Source: Pseudoalteromonas sp. '520P1 No. 423' (GTDB taxonomy: Bacteria > Pseudomonadota > Gammaproteobacteria > Enterobacterales > Alteromonadaceae). Taken from it: a stretch of 64,000 bases of DNA. The translations under genes were made by a program, and so were the position numbers. Where the stretch lies: NCBI RefSeq assembly GCF_001269985.1, contig NZ_BBZB01000001.1:1984001-2048000 (forward strand), read 5' to 3'. Below the pieces are notes generated by a model that was given only the letters and a program-made list of their open reading frames with translations, did no database searches and was not told the DNA's origin. This document shows positions 1 through 9,514 of the stretch, in pieces; position 1 is the stretch's first letter, and each line of letters begins with the position of its first letter.

Positions 1-2
1 TA

Positions 3-887
3 GCAAGTTTACAAAATGATGCAAGGCTTGATTGGCAAAGTATCAGTACGACATACCCAGAAATGGAAGATGTGATTGGTGAAGCTAAAAATGGCTTTCA
101 AAATGCCTACACATTTTATATGTCAGCGGTACTTTATGAAGCTTCAGGGGAGTTAAACGATGCCTATATTGATTATAAAAAAGCATTAGAAATATACCCA
201 GATAATCAATATTTACAAAATGACGTATTAAAACTCGCCACACAATTAGGCATGACAGATGACTTAGCAAAGTTTGAAAAACGCTTTGGCAAATACCAGA
301 AAAATAAGCAAAAAAATACAGGTCAAGTAGTTGTTATTTATGATCAAGGTTTGGTTGAAGAGCGAGATGAAATGCGTTTACGCTTACCTGTTTATACTAG
401 TGATGATGAAATGCGTTTTTATAGTGTTTCGCTACCTGTTTATCATAAATCTGAACAGTATTTTCCGAATGCGCAATTAAGTATAAATGATGAAGTACTC
501 ACTTTTGATCAAATTGTAAAAGTTGAAGCACTTGCTGCGCAAACTTTAAAATCACAATTACCGAGTTTAATTACCCGTCAGGTTATTAGACTTATCGCAA
601 AAGAAAAAATGCGTAAAAAAATGAGTAAAGAAGGTGGAGATGTTGGTAATATTTTGGCCAATATTTATAACTTGTCGTCAGAGCGAGCAGATACAAGAAG
701 CTGGTTAACACTTCCGCAATCTAGCAAGATAATGAGATCTGATGTAACTGAGGGGAATCATAATATTTCAATCAAAGTTGGCGCACTTAATAAAGAAATT
801 AACTTTGATGTAAAAGCAAATCGCATCACTTTAGTAAATATAACCGCAACGGGTAATCATATTGATTACAAAGCAATTAACTTATAA
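3..887 (+). CDS. COG3014 family TPR-containing protein (5' truncated by window)
   Basis: The reading frame is open from base 3, upstream of the first ATG at 63, so the start lies outside the window. The visible N-terminal part holds a TPR-like helical stretch (FYMSAVLYEASGELNDAY, followed by a KKALEIYPDN-type helix). The C-terminal half is beta-rich and unassigned. Family members of roughly 450 residues usually begin with a lipoprotein or signal sequence, which would lie upstream. It is followed after 12 bases by a YcfL-like lipoprotein and then LpoB, an arrangement typical of COG3014 proteins in marine gammaproteobacteria. The position suggests an envelope role linked to peptidoglycan synthesis; the molecular function is not known. 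Confidence 0.75.
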   Translation, partial: ASLQNDARLDWQSISTTYPEMEDVIGEAKNGFQNAYTFYMSAVLYEASGELNDAYIDYKKALEIYPDNQYLQNDVLKLATQLGMTDDLAKFEKRFGKYQKNKQKNTGQVVVIYDQGLVEERDEMRLRLPVYTSDDEMRFYSVSLPVYHKSEQYFPNAQLSINDEVLTFDQIVKVEALAAQTLKSQLPSLITRQVIRLIAKEKMRKKMSKEGGDVGNILANIYNLSSERADTRSWLTLPQSSKIMRSDVTEGNHNISIKVGALNKEINFDVKANRITLVNITATGNHIDYKAINL

Positions 888-899
888 AGGGCCTGTTAG

Positions 900-1337
900 A
901 TGTCTCATTTTATGAAATTAGTATTCGTCATTTTAGTTAGTGTATTTATGATGTTAGGTTGTGCTAAACCTATTACGTCGGGCATAGGTTCAAGCCAAAT
1001 GACCGCATCAGATAACTATAAGATACATTTAAAATTAGATAATCCTAAATTAGCTAAAAAATTACAAATTTCCAACATTATTACCCGCAAGAACAATGAT
1101 TTATTGCAGTTAAATTTAGAGCTCAGCAGCAAATATAAAAAATCACAAAACTTACAATATCATTTTGAATGGTTTGATGAGCAAGGTTTTGCGGTTGAAG
1201 CAGGCAAAGCGCCTTGGAAGCCTCTTGATTTACATGGTTTTGCAGTAATTAATTTAGACGCTTTAGCGCCATCTGTTAAGGCTTCCAAGTTCAAAGTATA
1301 TGTGCGTGAAGTATCAACTAAAGCACAAAGATTTTAA
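900..1337 (+). CDS. YcfL-like lipoprotein (DUF1425)
   Basis: A 145-residue protein with an N-terminal hydrophobic segment and a lipobox (MMLGC), so probably a lipoprotein. The rest is a single small beta-rich domain of the YcfL/DUF1425 type, ending with a conserved-looking FKVYVRE strand. The start at 900 is supported by AAAGG about nine bases upstream; an in-frame ATG at 912 is an alternative. It lies directly before lpoB, the same order as ycfL-lpoB in E. coli. No biochemical role is established for YcfL. Co-transcription with lpoB suggests it serves the outer-membrane activation of penicillin-binding proteins, but that is inference. Confidence 0.75.
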   Translation: MSHFMKLVFVILVSVFMMLGCAKPITSGIGSSQMTASDNYKIHLKLDNPKLAKKLQISNIITRKNNDLLQLNLELSSKYKKSQNLQYHFEWFDEQGFAVEAGKAPWKPLDLHGFAVINLDALAPSVKASKFKVYVREVSTKAQRF

Positions 1338-1374
1338 AACTAATTTAGATTAAATTTGAAAGAAGGATAATCTC

Positions 1375-1977
1375 TTGAAAAAAGCAATTGTAGGTACCGC
1401 AATCGGTATGACTGTTTTAGCCCTAACAGGTTGTGCAAATAAGGCTGTAGTAAGTTACGGTGATGCAACGGCAGTCGAAACAACAGATATTAATTTTGGC
1501 TCTACGGATTTACAAAAAGTAGCCACTCAAATGACTGATTCATTATTACTCTCGCCAGTTGTAGGCACATTAACTGCCAATAGCAGACCAGTGGTTTTTG
1601 TTGAGCGAATCAAAAATAAAACCAGTGAACATATAGATACTGAGTCCATTACAGATTCTGTTTCAACTAAGCTATTACGCTCAGGAAAATTTCGTTTTGT
1701 AGATATGGGCAGAGTAGAAGCAGCTCGTGAGCAATTAAACTTTCAACAAAGTGGTGGCATGGTTAACCCAAATAAGGCAATTGCTTTTGGTAAGCAAGTG
1801 GGCGCGCAATATATGTTATACGGTAACTTATCGAGTATTGTAAAATCTAATAAAGATAAAGCTGACGTATATTATAAGTTCACTATGAGACTGATGGACT
1901 TAGAAAGTGGATTAGTAGAGTGGGCTGATGAAACTGAAATTCGTAAAACTCGTGAAACTGCCCGTGTAGGTTGGTAG
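1375..1977 (+). CDS. lpoB: Penicillin-binding protein activator LpoB
   Basis: LpoB is an outer-membrane lipoprotein that reaches through the periplasm to stimulate PBP1b during peptidoglycan synthesis. The 200-residue product has a clear lipoprotein signal (lipobox ALTGC, Cys20). A linker follows, then the LpoB fold with SRPVVFVERIKNKTSEHIDT and the GAQYMLYGNLSSI strand. The start is TTG at 1375, fixed by a strong AGAAGGA site at 1361-1367. Length and domain order fit E. coli LpoB (213 residues), and the linker is short. The gene follows a YcfL-like gene and precedes a glycine-zipper protein, probably in one operon. Confidence 0.85.
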   Translation: MKKAIVGTAIGMTVLALTGCANKAVVSYGDATAVETTDINFGSTDLQKVATQMTDSLLLSPVVGTLTANSRPVVFVERIKNKTSEHIDTESITDSVSTKLLRSGKFRFVDMGRVEAAREQLNFQQSGGMVNPNKAIAFGKQVGAQYMLYGNLSSIVKSNKDKADVYYKFTMRLMDLESGLVEWADETEIRKTRETARVGW

Positions 1978-1998
1978 AAAAGCTTAAAGGTATTTATT

Positions 1999-2466
1999 AT
2001 GAAAAAAGTAATCACCTTAATATTTATGACTTTTATATTCAGTACATATGTCAGTGCTGGGTATGAAAGAAATAAAGCCGTACCAGTACAGGAAGTTTTA
2101 TTTGGTAAAGTACAATCTGTTAGAAACATTACACAGCAGGAATTAATCCGAGATCGCAATAAGGGTTGGAAAGTCTTTGGTGGTGCATTAGTTGGTGGTG
2201 CCATTGGTAGTCAATTTGGTGACGGTAGCGGTCAAGTAGCAGCAACTATTTTAGGGTCTTTAATTGGTGCTTCTATCTCAGATAAAAAACATCCTCAATA
2301 TCGTGAAAAAACCTTACGTTTAGTTGAGATGATGATTAAAACCGAGCAAGGTAAAAGGTACATGGTTGTACAAGATTTTGATTCTAGAATGATATTTAAT
2401 CGAGATGACAAAATACGTTTAATTTACTTAGCTAATGGTAGTGTAAGAATAGATAAAGCTTTTTAG
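1999..2466 (+). CDS. Glycine-zipper envelope protein
   Basis: A 155-residue exported protein. Residues 1-21 form a signal peptide ending in YVSAG, without a lipobox Cys. A glycine-zipper 2TM segment (GGALVGGAIGSQFGDGSG) lies near residues 60-90, followed by a second small-residue helix and a beta-rich tail. Glycine-zipper proteins such as SlyB sit in the outer membrane and help envelope integrity; this one differs by lacking the lipid anchor. It is 21 bases after lpoB and is followed by a terminator, so it is probably the last gene of the envelope operon. Confidence 0.7.
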   Translation: MKKVITLIFMTFIFSTYVSAGYERNKAVPVQEVLFGKVQSVRNITQQELIRDRNKGWKVFGGALVGGAIGSQFGDGSGQVAATILGSLIGASISDKKHPQYREKTLRLVEMMIKTEQGKRYMVVQDFDSRMIFNRDDKIRLIYLANGSVRIDKAF

Positions 2467-2494
2467 TTAGCAGCTTTAAAATCGAGATCGTAAA

Positions 2495-2516
2495 AAAGGG
2501 GACTGTTGTCCCCTTT
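2495..2516. terminator. Bidirectional terminator, glycine-zipper gene / efpL
   Basis: Perfect 9-bp stem (AAAGGGGAC / GTCCCCTTT) with a TGTT loop, A-rich on the left and T-rich on the right. It sits between two convergent genes, so it can stop transcription from both sides. Confidence 0.8.
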
Positions 2517-2539
2517 AATTTGTAGTTTAAAAGGCTGAC

Positions 2540-3115
2540 TTATTTAGATTCAGCTCGGCCCATAAATTTACGTTCTTCAGTATTTACTTTGATTTTGTCA
2601 CCAGTAGAAATATGCTCAGGTACTTGAACGGTTAAACCTGTAGAAAGAATTGCTGGTTTGGTACGAGCAGTAGCAGAGCCACCTTTAATTGAAGGGTCAG
2701 TTTCTGTGATCACAAGCTCTACACTTGAAGGTAAATCAATACCAACAGCTGCGCCATCAACTAAAACAACTTGAACACCTTGCGTATTTTCATCAATAAA
2801 TAGCACTTCGTCTTCAATGCTTTCTTTATTTAGGTTGTAAGGCGTGTAATCTTCGTTATCCATAAATACAAACTCATCACCATCTAGGTATGAGAACATA
2901 ACTTGGCGACGAAATAAATCAGCAAGCGTCAGCATGTCACTGTCTTTAAATGTTTCATCAACTTTAAGACCTGATACTACATCGTACATACGCATACGGT
3001 ATAAACTGCCACCAGCACGACCTTGCGGTACTGAGCGTTCTATATCCCTGATGATGTAAACACTGTTGTTATACTCAATTGCTGTATTTTTTTTAACGTC
3101 ACTTGCCTTTGGCAT
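2540..3115 (-). CDS. efpL: Elongation factor P-like protein EfpL (YeiP)
   Basis: A 191-residue EF-P paralogue of the YeiP/EfpL type, which binds ribosomes stalled on proline-rich and related motifs. All three EF-P domains are present, ending in the hallmark [17 protein letters not shown]. By hand alignment the loop corresponding to the modified-lysine loop of EF-P carries Arg33 ([11 protein letters not shown]), as in E. coli EfpL, instead of Lys34. I chose the ATG at 3115, which has a CAGGAC site upstream and matches the family N-terminus [10 protein letters not shown] longer frame to 3157 adds 14 non-conserved residues. It is a single-gene unit. Confidence 0.9.
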   Translation of the reverse strand: MPKASDVKKNTAIEYNNSVYIIRDIERSVPQGRAGGSLYRMRMYDVVSGLKVDETFKDSDMLTLADLFRRQVMFSYLDGDEFVFMDNEDYTPYNLNKESIEDEVLFIDENTQGVQVVLVDGAAVGIDLPSSVELVITETDPSIKGGSATARTKPAILSTGLTVQVPEHISTGDKIKVNTEERKFMGRAESK

Positions 3116-3189
3116 AATATTTTTGTCCTGAAAATTACAATGGGGTAAAAATAACATTTACTGGTTTATATGCAACTAGATAAGTTAAA

Positions 3190-3217
3190 AAACCTATATT
3201 GCAAGCAATATAGGTTT
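3190..3217 (-). terminator. Terminator of the M4 protease gene
   Basis: Inverted repeat AAACCTATATTGC / GCAATATAGGTTT separated by two bases (effective loop about four). On the minus strand it is followed by TTTTAACTT. It lies just after the protease stop codon. Confidence 0.7.
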
Positions 3218-3249
3218 GATGAAACGTTCGGGAAATTTAAAACGAATTT

Positions 3250-5713
<2,464 letters not shown>

Positions 5714-5752
5714 TGTAATCTATCGACTGATTTATTCAGTCGATAGATTACA
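5714..5752 (-). terminator. Long perfect hairpin downstream of the M20 gene
   Basis: A 17-bp perfect stem (TGTAATCTATCGACTGA and its complement) with a TTTAT loop, starting nine bases after the M20 stop codon. The T-tract on the minus strand is weak, so it may be a terminator or an mRNA 3'-end stabiliser. Confidence 0.6.
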
Positions 5753-5760
5753 TTAAAACG

Positions 5761-6909
5761 TTAAGCAGATTGCATTTTTTTTACTGAGCTATCGGAGTGT
5801 GTATCATAATTGGGGTTTGATAATTGAATTAAAATTTGACTCATCTCATTGATACGTCTTATAAAACTTTTTTTACAAGCGCGTTCGTGTATTGTGTGGT
5901 CGCCATCACCAAATGGTCCAAAGCCATCTAATGTTATTAACCCAGCTTCAGACATGGTATTAGCATCACTTACTCCACCACGTGATTCAGTAGGTAACGT
6001 GTAACCAATGGCTGTATTGATAAAATCTAATAATGCTTTTTGTTTTGGGGTTGATGACATGACATCTCTTTGCACACCTCCACTTATGTTGATTTTAACG
6101 CCTTCAACTTTGGCATGATCGACTATATGATAGATATTCTCCAATACGCGCAGTTTTTCATTAAAACAATTAAAACGAGCTTCAACAATTAAACTTGCTT
6201 TTGGAGAGATGGTGTTAGCGCCGATACCACCTGCGCATTTACCCACATTAACAGTGGTTTGTTGTTTTAAATCAGTCAAAGCAGTTAAGTCTATGATCAT
6301 ATGAGCAGCTGCTAAATTAGCATTAATGCCATTGCTATATTCATTTCCTGCATGAGCTGCTTTACCTTTAATTTCGATATTAAAAGTTGCAACGCCTTTT
6401 CTTGCTATGACAACCTCATGGTCTTTACCCGCAGCTTCAAATACAAAACAATAATCATAGTTTGCAGCTAATTGACTTGAAAGGGACTTACTATCATCAC
6501 TACCTGTTTCTTCATCACTCACAAGCAGCATATCAACATTATAAATGTCACCAAGTTGTTTTTTTAACTCTCTCAATGCATTTAATGCAACAAAGTTACC
6601 ACCTTTCATATCACATACTCCAGGTCCATAAACCCAGTTATCGTCTTGAGAAAAACCTTCAAATGTCCCAGGTGGATAAACCGTATCTAAGTGACCTAGT
6701 AACAATATTTTTTTGCCAGGCTTTTTTTTGGACTTAAATAAAATATGATCGCCTATGAGTGCTCTTTCAAATGTTTGAGCTTCAAAGCCCAAAGGAGCCA
6801 TCCAAGATTTAAAAACATCTGCATTTTGATCTATTCCGCATTTATTTTTGCTGTATGAATTGATATTGATTAGTTTTTCAAGCTCAGAAAAATTCATTGA
6901 TTTAGTCAT
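5761..6909 (-). CDS. M20 family metallopeptidase (carboxypeptidase G2-like)
   Basis: A 382-residue cytoplasmic peptidase; no signal peptide. The di-zinc M20 motifs are complete: GHLDTV (H73, D75), the bridging Asp in GVCDMKGG (D100), the catalytic Glu pair in SDEETGS (E133/E134), the FEA motif, and a C-terminal ligand His in DGDHTIHE. A dimerisation domain interrupts the catalytic domain (about 175-290; KGKAAHAGNEYSNG is its signature). Such enzymes remove C-terminal residues or hydrolyse dipeptides and N-acyl amino acids; the substrate is not evident. The start has a good GGAAGG site. It is divergent from the ATP-grasp operon, which suggests, without proving, that it acts on the same peptide. 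Confidence 0.85.
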   Translation of the reverse strand: MTKSMNFSELEKLININSYSKNKCGIDQNADVFKSWMAPLGFEAQTFERALIGDHILFKSKKKPGKKILLLGHLDTVYPPGTFEGFSQDDNWVYGPGVCDMKGGNFVALNALRELKKQLGDIYNVDMLLVSDEETGSDDSKSLSSQLAANYDYCFVFEAAGKDHEVVIARKGVATFNIEIKGKAAHAGNEYSNGINANLAAAHMIIDLTALTDLKQQTTVNVGKCAGGIGANTISPKASLIVEARFNCFNEKLRVLENIYHIVDHAKVEGVKINISGGVQRDVMSSTPKQKALLDFINTAIGYTLPTESRGGVSDANTMSEAGLITLDGFGPFGDGDHTIHERACKKSFIRRINEMSQILIQLSNPNYDTHSDSSVKKMQSA

Positions 6910-7126
6910 TAATTAAGCCTTCCATAGTGATTTCTATTGTGATGTATCACTGTATTTAAATATAAAAGTTTAAATTTTAAGTTTCATTTTTGTGACCGTT
7001 TAATGAACAATTTAGTGATTTTATATTGCTTCAACTAACTGTCATAAAACTAGATTTTAATAGGGATAACAAAAACACTTATTGGTTAAGCTTAATTGGC
7101 AACAAAGGCTTTAAAGGAGATAAAGG

Positions 7127-8050
7127 ATGGCAATAGCAAATGTTGGTTTGTGGTTATATGAAAATGGTGGCGGAAGTCAAATTCAAACGAAAATGGTCGA
7201 TGCGCTTAAGCAAAGAGATATTAACTGTGTTACAGGGCTAAACTTGAGAGATGCTTATGCCAGAGATGGCAATATATTTTGTAATGGTATCATAATGGAA
7301 GAGCTTGATTTGTTTTTAAGTTATAACGCAGGACAGCAGAGCCAATATCAATTGTATTTATATGAAGCCATTAGTCAGAGTATTCCTACCATAAATAATT
7401 ATGCAGCATTTGCATTGTCTGAAGATAAATTTAAAACGGCACATCTACTAAATAATCACTCTATTGCTACCCCTGAATATCGCTTATGTCATAAAAATGA
7501 TACCCACGGTTTAAAAAAAGCCATTAAAGACTGGGGAGGGAAGCTTGTTTACAAACCAACTGATGGTTGGGGCGGTGTCGGTATTGTAAAAATTGAAGGG
7601 GAGCAAGCCCTTGATATGTTATTACCTTTTTTAAGCCGAACTGATTTACGTTATTTTTATCTTGAGCGTTTTATTGATTATGACAATACGGATTACCGCA
7701 TTGATATTGTTGATGGACAACTCGTCGGTTGTTATGGCCGAAAAGCGCCAAAAGATGATTGGAAAACAAATATTACTTCTGGTGGCAGCATTTTTGTTCG
7801 AGAACCAAATGATCAAGTTGTTAACCTTGCTAAGCGGGCCGCTGATTTAGCTGGTTTGGAGATAGCTGGTGTAGATTTAATCTATGACCGTGAACAAGAG
7901 CGCTATGTGGTACTAGAAATTAATAGCATTCCAGCATTTGCTACACCAGAGCAAGAAAAACTAGGGCTTAATTTTAATAATAAAAAATTAGACGCGATTG
8001 TTAATTTAATTGATCGAACTGTTTCTCAATCTACCTCAAAGGTTGCGTAA
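7127..8050 (+). CDS. RimK-like ATP-grasp ligase
   Basis: A 307-residue ATP-grasp enzyme, expected to join a carboxylate (as an acyl phosphate) to an amine. It has an N-terminal pre-ATP-grasp region. The nucleotide-binding lysine and glycine-rich loop follow (K143, YKPTDGWGGVGI), then a WKTNITSGGS motif like that of RimK/LysX ligases (N215). The Mg-binding Asp is D250 and the ExN motif is VLEINS (E264, N266). All catalytic residues seem intact. It is preceded by an AAAGGAGAT ribosome site and abuts a second ATP-grasp gene one base after its stop. The substrate is unknown; the M14 and M20 peptidases around it suggest an amino acid or peptide. Not identifiable as ribosomal RimK or glutathione synthase. 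Confidence 0.8.
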   Translation: MAIANVGLWLYENGGGSQIQTKMVDALKQRDINCVTGLNLRDAYARDGNIFCNGIIMEELDLFLSYNAGQQSQYQLYLYEAISQSIPTINNYAAFALSEDKFKTAHLLNNHSIATPEYRLCHKNDTHGLKKAIKDWGGKLVYKPTDGWGGVGIVKIEGEQALDMLLPFLSRTDLRYFYLERFIDYDNTDYRIDIVDGQLVGCYGRKAPKDDWKTNITSGGSIFVREPNDQVVNLAKRAADLAGLEIAGVDLIYDREQERYVVLEINSIPAFATPEQEKLGLNFNNKKLDAIVNLIDRTVSQSTSKVA

Positions 8051-8051
8051 A

Positions 8052-9440
8052 ATGAAAAATAAAAACTCTTTACCTAAACTAGGCTTTTTGTATTTAAACC
8101 ACGTTATGCGCTTTTTTGATAAGTCTAACTTTAAGGGCTGGCCAAACAAAATTGAGCAAGTCACTTATCGTTGGGGTAAAGATAAACAACGTTTTATAGA
8201 TGAAATAAAAACAAAAAAAATAGATGTATTAATAGGTAATATTCCGGCGACAGCATATGAAACATTTAGAGAAATCGCAAAAGCATTACCTCATGTTGAA
8301 TTTGTACCCTCACTAGATGCACAGTTTTCAAATAAATCAAAAGAAAATGTAACGCACTTTTGTAATAAATATAATTTGCCAGCACCTAAAACAAGTATTT
8401 TTTATGTACCTGATCGTGCAGAGAAATATCTGAAAAAAGCGACATATCCTAAAATTATAAAGCGGTCTTTTGGGCCATCAAATTATGGTGGATATTTTGT
8501 ACATAAAGTTGACAGCTATGGTGAAGCAAAAGCTTTATTAAATAAACGTAAATACTACCCAGTATATGTTCAAGATTTTGTTCCTATGGAAGCCGATATT
8601 CGAGTGATGCTAATAGGGCATAAACCTGTGTGTGCTTTTTGGAGAAGACCACCAGAAGGTGAATGGCTAACAAATACCAGCCAAGGCGGCAGTATGGATT
8701 ATGCAAATGTGCCTAAAAATGTATTAAAACTGGCTATTGAAACCTCTAAAGCGGCTAATGCTGAGTATTGGGCATGTGACATTGCGTTAGGTAAAAATGG
8801 TCAGATTTATATTTTAGAGTGTGCAACTGCCTTTGCTGCTTTTCCTTATATTCGCGATTGGATCGGTCAATACCTGATGTGGAAGTATTCAAATGGGCAA
8901 TTTAAAGCGCCTCATATTCCTATGTGGAACTGGGAAGAATTAGGCAAGATCAATGTCAGTCTGCTTAGAACTATGAGGCATATTACATTTGGCAAGCATA
9001 CGCCGAGTTGTGATAGCAATGAGTTGTTTAATCAATTAGATGAATTTGGTTATCCAGTGATGCGAATTGAGCAAAATAATGGTGAAGAATGGCCTAGTGA
9101 TGTATGGAATTTTCAAGATAACTTTCAGCTAAATAATCCTGAATTATTTACTCAACCAGCGCCCATTCAAGTGAGTAAAGATGAAAGTTGTGATTCTTTG
9201 GTCTTAGAAACACCAGACGATCAAACTGCCATATCGCAATTAAGTTTAATGTCATTTTTCACAAGTATTAAAGGTATAGGCAATAAAATGGCACAAGAAA
9301 TTGTAAATACCTTAGGAACGCAGGGCGTTGTTGACGCGTTGCAAAACAACCCTCAAAAGTTATGTGAAATAAAAAATGTTAAGGCCAAGAAATTAGAAGT
9401 GATTCAATCTCATTGGGCACAATTTAGTAAAGATTTATAA
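8052..9440 (+). CDS. ATP-grasp protein with C-terminal RecD2-like helix-hairpin-helix domain
   Basis: A 462-residue two-part protein. Residues about 90-290 form an ATP-grasp domain: lysine near KIIKRSFGPSNYGG, WLTNTSQGGS (N208), Asp243 and E256 in YILECATAF. The Asn expected in the Mg-binding ExN motif is replaced by Ala258, unlike the neighbouring ligase. Residues about 400-455 form a double helix-hairpin-helix (IKGIGNKMAQEIV, then LCEIKNVKAKKLEVI) closely resembling the N-terminal HhH of RecD2 helicases, a DNA-binding or protein-binding module. The chosen ATG at 8052 lies directly after the previous stop; the frame extends to 8010 but overlaps the upstream gene. This domain pairing is unusual. 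Function unknown; ligase activity is likely but the motif change leaves doubt. Confidence 0.75.
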   Translation: MKNKNSLPKLGFLYLNHVMRFFDKSNFKGWPNKIEQVTYRWGKDKQRFIDEIKTKKIDVLIGNIPATAYETFREIAKALPHVEFVPSLDAQFSNKSKENVTHFCNKYNLPAPKTSIFYVPDRAEKYLKKATYPKIIKRSFGPSNYGGYFVHKVDSYGEAKALLNKRKYYPVYVQDFVPMEADIRVMLIGHKPVCAFWRRPPEGEWLTNTSQGGSMDYANVPKNVLKLAIETSKAANAEYWACDIALGKNGQIYILECATAFAAFPYIRDWIGQYLMWKYSNGQFKAPHIPMWNWEELGKINVSLLRTMRHITFGKHTPSCDSNELFNQLDEFGYPVMRIEQNNGEEWPSDVWNFQDNFQLNNPELFTQPAPIQVSKDESCDSLVLETPDDQTAISQLSLMSFFTSIKGIGNKMAQEIVNTLGTQGVVDALQNNPQKLCEIKNVKAKKLEVIQSHWAQFSKDL

Positions 9441-9452
9441 ATTGTGGCACTA

Positions 9453-9479
9453 GGGCAGCTTTTAAATTTGAAGTTGCCC
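9453..9479 (+). terminator. Possible terminator/attenuator between ATP-grasp and M14 genes
   Basis: Stem GGGCAGCTT / AAGTTGCCC with one internal mismatch and a nine-base loop, followed by ATTAAAAATTTTT. It would reduce read-through from the ligase genes into the carboxypeptidase gene. Confidence 0.5.
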
Positions 9480-9514
9480 ATTAAAAATTTTTGATAATCA
9501 ATAAAAGTATCCTT

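Noticed and set aside
1872..2204. 110-residue minus-strand frame
   Set aside because: Antisense to lpoB and the glycine-zipper gene; no coding features.
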